Of a stretch of DNA of 10,194 nt, positions 7,305 through 10,194 are shown one piece after another. Numbering within the stretch: the first letter of the stretch is position 1; every line of letters begins with the position of its first letter. The position numbers and the translations under genes are program-made. The notes under the pieces are model-generated. The model was not told the DNA's origin. It was given only the letters and a program-made list of their open reading frames with translations, and did not search any database. Source of the stretch: Gemmatimonadales bacterium (GTDB lineage Bacteria > Gemmatimonadota > Gemmatimonadetes > Gemmatimonadales > GWC2-71-9); assembly GCA_030601605.1 (NCBI GenBank), contig JAUVTI010000057.1, positions 1 to 10,194 on the forward strand, written 5' to 3'.

Positions 7305-7322
7305 CGCGGCCGGCCGGCCGCG
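7305..7322. repeat. 18-bp perfect palindrome upstream of etfB
   Basis: Bases 7305-7322 (CGCGGCCGGCCGGCCGCG) equal their own reverse complement. The palindrome sits in the 87-base gap between the CDGSH gene and etfB, ending 31 bases before the etfB start. No T-run follows, which argues against a classical terminator. A dimeric regulator site, a hairpin in the leader RNA, or chance in GC-rich DNA are all possible. Confidence 0.5.
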
Positions 7323-7342
7323 GTCAATACGGACTATCAGCC

Positions 7343-7348
7343 AAGAGG
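7343..7348 (+). promoter_or_regulatory. Ribosome binding site supporting the GTG start of etfB
   Basis: AAGAGG lies 5 bases before GTG 7354. There is no closer ATG in frame, and the protein's MKIAVCVKRVPD beginning matches the family start, so GTG 7354 is the start. Confidence 0.65.
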
Positions 7349-7353
7349 TAGTC

Positions 7354-8106
7354 GTGAAGATCGCCGTATGCGTGAAACGGGTTCCCGATTCGGAGGCCCG
7401 CATCAAGATCGGGGCGGACAAGACGTCCATAGACGAGAGCGGCGTCAAGTTCGTACTCAATACCTACGATGAGTACGCCGTCGAGGAGGCCCTCAAGCTC
7501 AAGGAGGCGGCCGGGAGCGGCGAGGTCGTGATCGTCTCCGTCGGTAGCGAAGCCGCTAAGGAGACGATTCGCACCGCGCTCGCCATGGGCGCCGACAGGG
7601 GTGTGTTGCTCGAGGCCGATGCGGTGGGGCTCGACCCCCTACCCGTGGCCAGGGCGCTCGCCGCCGAGCTGAAGGACGGCGGCTACGACCTGATACTCTT
7701 CGGCAAGCTCGCGAGCGACGATTACAGTCACGCGGTTGGCGTGATGGTGGCTGAGCTGCTGGAGCTGCCCTGCGCCAGCGCCGCGACCAAGCTGGAAATA
7801 GCCGATGGCAAGGGGATAGCCGAGCGGGAAATCGAGGGGGGCGTTGAGGTCGTCGAGTTCGCCCTGCCAGCGGTCGTGACCGCCGACAAGGGGCTCAACG
7901 AGCCACGCTACCCTGCGCTGCGCGGCATCATGATGGCCAAGAAGAAGCCGCTGGAGGTGAAGGACGCGGCCCTGGATGCCGGCGGCGTCGAGATCGTACT
8001 GCTCACTCTCCCTGCGGAGCGCAAGAAAGGGCGGATCGTGGGAGAGGGGGCGGATGCGGTGCCCGCCCTGGTGGATGCACTCCGTAACGAGGCGAAGGTG
8101 CTCTGA
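7354..8106 (+). CDS. etfB: Electron transfer flavoprotein subunit beta
   Basis: A 250-residue EtfB, normal length. It binds AMP and docks the ETF heterodimer to acyl-CoA dehydrogenases, whose electrons the FAD in EtfA accepts. Seen: N-terminal MKIAVCVKRVPDSEARIKI; LNTYDEYAVEEALKLKE; nucleotide-fold segments EVVIVSVGSEAAKETIRTALAMGADRGVLL and YDLILFGKLASDD; and the ETF-beta signature around residues 157-200 (LPAVVTADKGLNEPRYP, then IMMAKKKPL). Leu189 falls where the recognition-loop leucine of human ETF-beta inserts into dehydrogenases (inferred by alignment from memory). The sequence looks like classical, dehydrogenase-serving ETF rather than the FixA-type bifurcating form, but that split is only inferred. 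Its stop overlaps the etfA start by one base (TGATG), ensuring coupled production of both subunits. Confidence 0.96.
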   Translation: MKIAVCVKRVPDSEARIKIGADKTSIDESGVKFVLNTYDEYAVEEALKLKEAAGSGEVVIVSVGSEAAKETIRTALAMGADRGVLLEADAVGLDPLPVARALAAELKDGGYDLILFGKLASDDYSHAVGVMVAELLELPCASAATKLEIADGKGIAEREIEGGVEVVEFALPAVVTADKGLNEPRYPALRGIMMAKKKPLEVKDAALDAGGVEIVLLTLPAERKKGRIVGEGADAVPALVDALRNEAKVL

Positions 8107-9071
8107 TGGCGAACGTGATCGCAGTGCTCGAGCAGCGCGACGGCACACTCAAGCGTGTATCGCATGAAGCGCTCACGGCCGCTCGCACACTGGCGGATGC
8201 CATGGGCGGCGAAGTGCACGCACTCGTCATTGGCCCGAGCGGGGTGAGCGGAGACGGCCTCGGTGATTACGGTGCTGACAAGGTGTTCGTGGCCGCCGAT
8301 GACGCGTTGGCTCTGTACCAACCGGACCTGTACGCCGCGACCGCGGCGGATGTCGTTCAGGGCGGCGACTACGGCGTCGTGATTCTGGCGGCCACCGCAA
8401 TGGGCAAGGACCTGGCGCCCCGAGTGGCGGCGCGACTGGGGTGCACGCTGGCCGCCGATGTCACAGCTATCCAGTACGACGGGGGCGTTGTGGTCACACG
8501 CCCGGTCTATGCCGGCAAGGCGGTGTACACGCTGAAGCTCACCGGCGTGCCCAGCGTGGTGTCGCTGAGGCCGAACGCGGTGACTCCCGAGCAGAACGCG
8601 AAGGCAGGTGCCGTAGAGGCCACTTCGGCGGCGGGCGGTGCGGCGCGGGCCACGACCGCCGAGGTGAAGCAGCCCGATCGTGCAGCCCTCGACGTGGCCG
8701 AAGCCTCCGTAGTGGTGAGTGGCGGGCGCGGTCTCAAGGAGGCCGAGCACTTCAAGCTCATCGAAGACCTGGCCGCGGCCGTCGGCGGCGCGGTGGGCGC
8801 GTCCCGGGCGGTGGTGGACGCCGGATGGCGCTCGCACGCAGAGCAGGTGGGCCAGACGGGCAAGACGGTCAGCCCGAGCCTCTACTTTGCGGTCGGCATC
8901 TCCGGCGCGATCCAGCATCTGGCCGGCATCCGTACCGCCAAGGTGATCGTGGCCATCAACAAGGATCCGGACGCACCGATCTTCAAGGTCGCCGACTACG
9001 GAATCGTGGGAGACCTGTTCGAGATCGTCCCGCGGCTCACGGAGGAGATCAAGAAGATCAAGGAGGGTTGA
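8106..9071 (+). CDS. etfA: Electron transfer flavoprotein subunit alpha
   Basis: A 321-residue EtfA of normal length. The N-terminal domain (1-190) has the family fold beginning MANVIAVLEQRDGTLKRVSHEAL; the C-terminal FAD domain contains VVSGGRGL (Ser205-Gly209 region), RAVVDAGW, QVGQTG (247-252), SPSLYFAVGISGAIQHLAG with His271 at the place of the flavin-contacting histidine of human ETF, and VAINKDPDAPIFKVADYGIVGDLFEIVP. With EtfB it carries electrons from acyl-CoA dehydrogenases to ETF-QO. ATG 8106 overlaps the etfB stop; AAGGTG at 8095-8100 serves as ribosome site. A low-complexity Ala/Gly-rich linker at about 170-185 separates the domains. ETF-QO follows after 4 bases, so etfB-etfA-ETF-QO reads as one operon. 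Confidence 0.96.
   Translation: MANVIAVLEQRDGTLKRVSHEALTAARTLADAMGGEVHALVIGPSGVSGDGLGDYGADKVFVAADDALALYQPDLYAATAADVVQGGDYGVVILAATAMGKDLAPRVAARLGCTLAADVTAIQYDGGVVVTRPVYAGKAVYTLKLTGVPSVVSLRPNAVTPEQNAKAGAVEATSAAGGAARATTAEVKQPDRAALDVAEASVVVSGGRGLKEAEHFKLIEDLAAAVGGAVGASRAVVDAGWRSHAEQVGQTGKTVSPSLYFAVGISGAIQHLAGIRTAKVIVAINKDPDAPIFKVADYGIVGDLFEIVPRLTEEIKKIKEG
9061..9066 (+). promoter_or_regulatory. Ribosome binding site for ETF-QO inside the end of etfA
   Basis: AGGAGG overlaps the last etfA codons and lies 9 bases before ATG 9076, supporting that start and coupling to etfA. Confidence 0.65.
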
Positions 9072-9075
9072 GGGC

Positions 9076-10194
9076 ATGGCGGGACGGCTCATACCGGCGG
9101 ATCATCAACCCCCACTCCCGCGTAACCAGCTCGTCCTGACCGAAGCCCCCGGCGAGGAGCGCATCGACCTCGATGTGGTGTTCGTCGGGGCCGGACCCGC
9201 GGGGCTCGCTGGGGCGATTCATCTGGCACAGCTCGTCAAACAGGGGAACGAAACCGGCGACGGCCCCGGTGACGTGAGCATCGGAGTGCTCGAGAAGGCG
9301 GCGTCGCTGGGCGAACACTGTCTCTCGGGCGCGGTGATCAACCCGCGGCCCTTCCGGGAGCTGTTCCCCGACCTCCAGGACAGCGACTTCCCGTTCGGCT
9401 CGCGCGTCGAGAAGGAATCGGTGTACCTGCTCTCGGCGAAGCGCGCGCGCCGCATCCCCACGCCCCCCACCATGAAGAATCACGGCAACTACGTGGTCTC
9501 CATCTGCGAGGTGGTGCGGTGGCTGGGCGAGCGGGCCGGGGAGCTGGGGGTGGATGTGTTTGCGGGATTCCCGGCGGGCGCTCTCCTCACCGAGGGCGAC
9601 CGCGTGACGGGAGTGCGCACGGTGCCGTCCGGACTGGACCGGGACGGCAACGAGATGTCCAACTACATGCCGCCCGCCGACATCGTTGCCAAGGTGACCG
9701 CGCTGTCGGAAGGCACGCGCGGAATGCTGGCCCAGGCCTACTTCGAGTGGCAGGCCATCGGCTCCGAGAACCCGCAGGTCTACGCGCTCGGCGTAAAGGA
9801 GCTGTGGGAGCTCCGGCGACCGCTCGACAGGGTGATCCACACCATGGGTTGGCCGCTGCCAAACGATGCTTTCGGCGGCAGCTGGATGTACCCGCTGGAG
9901 CCCAAGGTGGTCTCGCTCGGTCTCGTAGTGGGACTCGACTATCCATACCGGACACTCGACGTGCACGACCGGCTGCAGCGCATCAAGCAGCACCCGCTCT
10001 TCGAGCAGCTCCTGCGGGGAGGAGAACTGGTCGAGTGGGGGGCCAAGACGATTCCGGAGGGCGGCTACCACGCGCTCCCGGAGCGCCTCTCCGGCGACGG
10101 GGTGGTGATCCTCGGTGACTCCGCTGGGTTCGTTGACGTCCCTTCCCTCAAGGGAATCCTCTACGCGGTACAGTCGGACATATACGCGGCGCGG
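9076..10194 (+). CDS. Electron transfer flavoprotein:quinone oxidoreductase, 3'-truncated
   Basis: The frame stays open for 373 codons to the right edge with no stop, so the C-terminal part (normally about 170 more residues, including the 4Fe-4S ferredoxin-like domain) lies outside. Seen: FAD-binding VGAGPAG (residues 37-43); GEHCLSGAVINPRPFRELFP; the highly typical PTPPTMKNHGNYVVS; VDVFAGFPAGALL; LGVKELWEL; HTMGWPLPNDAFGGSWMYPLE; VSLGLVVGLDYPY; ILGDSAGFVDVPSLKG. This is the ETF-QO (FixC-related) family, a membrane-associated flavoprotein passing electrons from ETF to the quinone pool. Length before the FAD motif (about 30 residues) resembles other ETF-QO enzymes rather than the shorter FixC. 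The last visible motif reads KGILYAVQSD where mitochondrial and proteobacterial enzymes have KG-H-TAMKSG, marking a divergent branch. Quinone type (ubiquinone or menaquinone) cannot be read. Confidence 0.93.
   Translation, partial: MAGRLIPADHQPPLPRNQLVLTEAPGEERIDLDVVFVGAGPAGLAGAIHLAQLVKQGNETGDGPGDVSIGVLEKAASLGEHCLSGAVINPRPFRELFPDLQDSDFPFGSRVEKESVYLLSAKRARRIPTPPTMKNHGNYVVSICEVVRWLGERAGELGVDVFAGFPAGALLTEGDRVTGVRTVPSGLDRDGNEMSNYMPPADIVAKVTALSEGTRGMLAQAYFEWQAIGSENPQVYALGVKELWELRRPLDRVIHTMGWPLPNDAFGGSWMYPLEPKVVSLGLVVGLDYPYRTLDVHDRLQRIKQHPLFEQLLRGGELVEWGAKTIPEGGYHALPERLSGDGVVILGDSAGFVDVPSLKGILYAVQSDIYAAR

Noticed and set aside
7029..7472. 147-codon + strand frame overlapping the CDGSH gene and the start of etfB
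   Set aside because: Out of frame with both well-supported genes and lacking any motif.
7908..9092. 394-codon - strand frame across etfB and etfA
   Set aside because: Antisense to two intact ETF subunits and without any family motif.
9058..10071. 337-codon - strand frame at the right end
   Set aside because: The + strand frame from ATG 9076 is a clear ETF-QO that stays open to the edge; the antisense frame is its shadow.

Overview
The window is a fully coding, one-direction stretch of a high-GC (about two thirds G+C by eye) bacterial chromosome. All nine genes lie on the + strand, gaps are short (0 to 87 bases), and no RNA gene, CRISPR array, transposase or other mobile element is visible. 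Gene content and codon bias suggest a free-living aerobic heterotroph that oxidises acyl-CoAs. A Gemmatimonadota-like or other high-GC soil or sediment lineage is my best guess, but that is inference; nothing here fixes the taxonomy.

Layout. (1) 2-889: C-terminal three quarters of a glutaryl-CoA dehydrogenase-type acyl-CoA dehydrogenase, cut by the left edge. (2) 949-2061: a lipoprotein-type PQQ-dependent sugar (sorbosone/aldose) dehydrogenase, followed 6 bases later by (3) a 12-TM MFS transporter of the DHA1 type at 2068-3246. (4) 3260-5275: NAD+-dependent DNA ligase LigA. (5) 5276-7012: PolX family DNA polymerase/exonuclease, whose GTG start directly follows the ligase stop codon. (6) 7075-7266: a 63-residue CDGSH iron-sulfur protein. 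(7) 7354-8106 etfB, (8) 8106-9071 etfA and (9) 9076 to the right edge, the N-terminal part of ETF:quinone oxidoreductase (no stop before the window ends).

How they work together. The outer genes form an electron path: the acyl-CoA dehydrogenase would reduce ETF (EtfA/EtfB), and ETF-QO would pass electrons to the membrane quinone pool. The CDGSH protein sits just upstream of etfB and may be a small redox partner or simply a neighbour. The middle holds a gap-filling polymerase (PolX) and a nick-sealing ligase (LigA) in a zero-gap pair, a plausible base-excision or end-repair module. The PQQ dehydrogenase and MFS pair is a periplasmic sugar oxidation plus transport unit of unknown substrate.

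I see ordinary, well-known families rather than a wholly new system. The points most worth a second look are the ligA-polX fusion-like junction with a sequence-divergent LigA, the altered first PHP histidine in PolX, the CDGSH-etf linkage, a divergent ETF-QO, and CCGG-based inverted repeats that occupy each of the three larger gaps.
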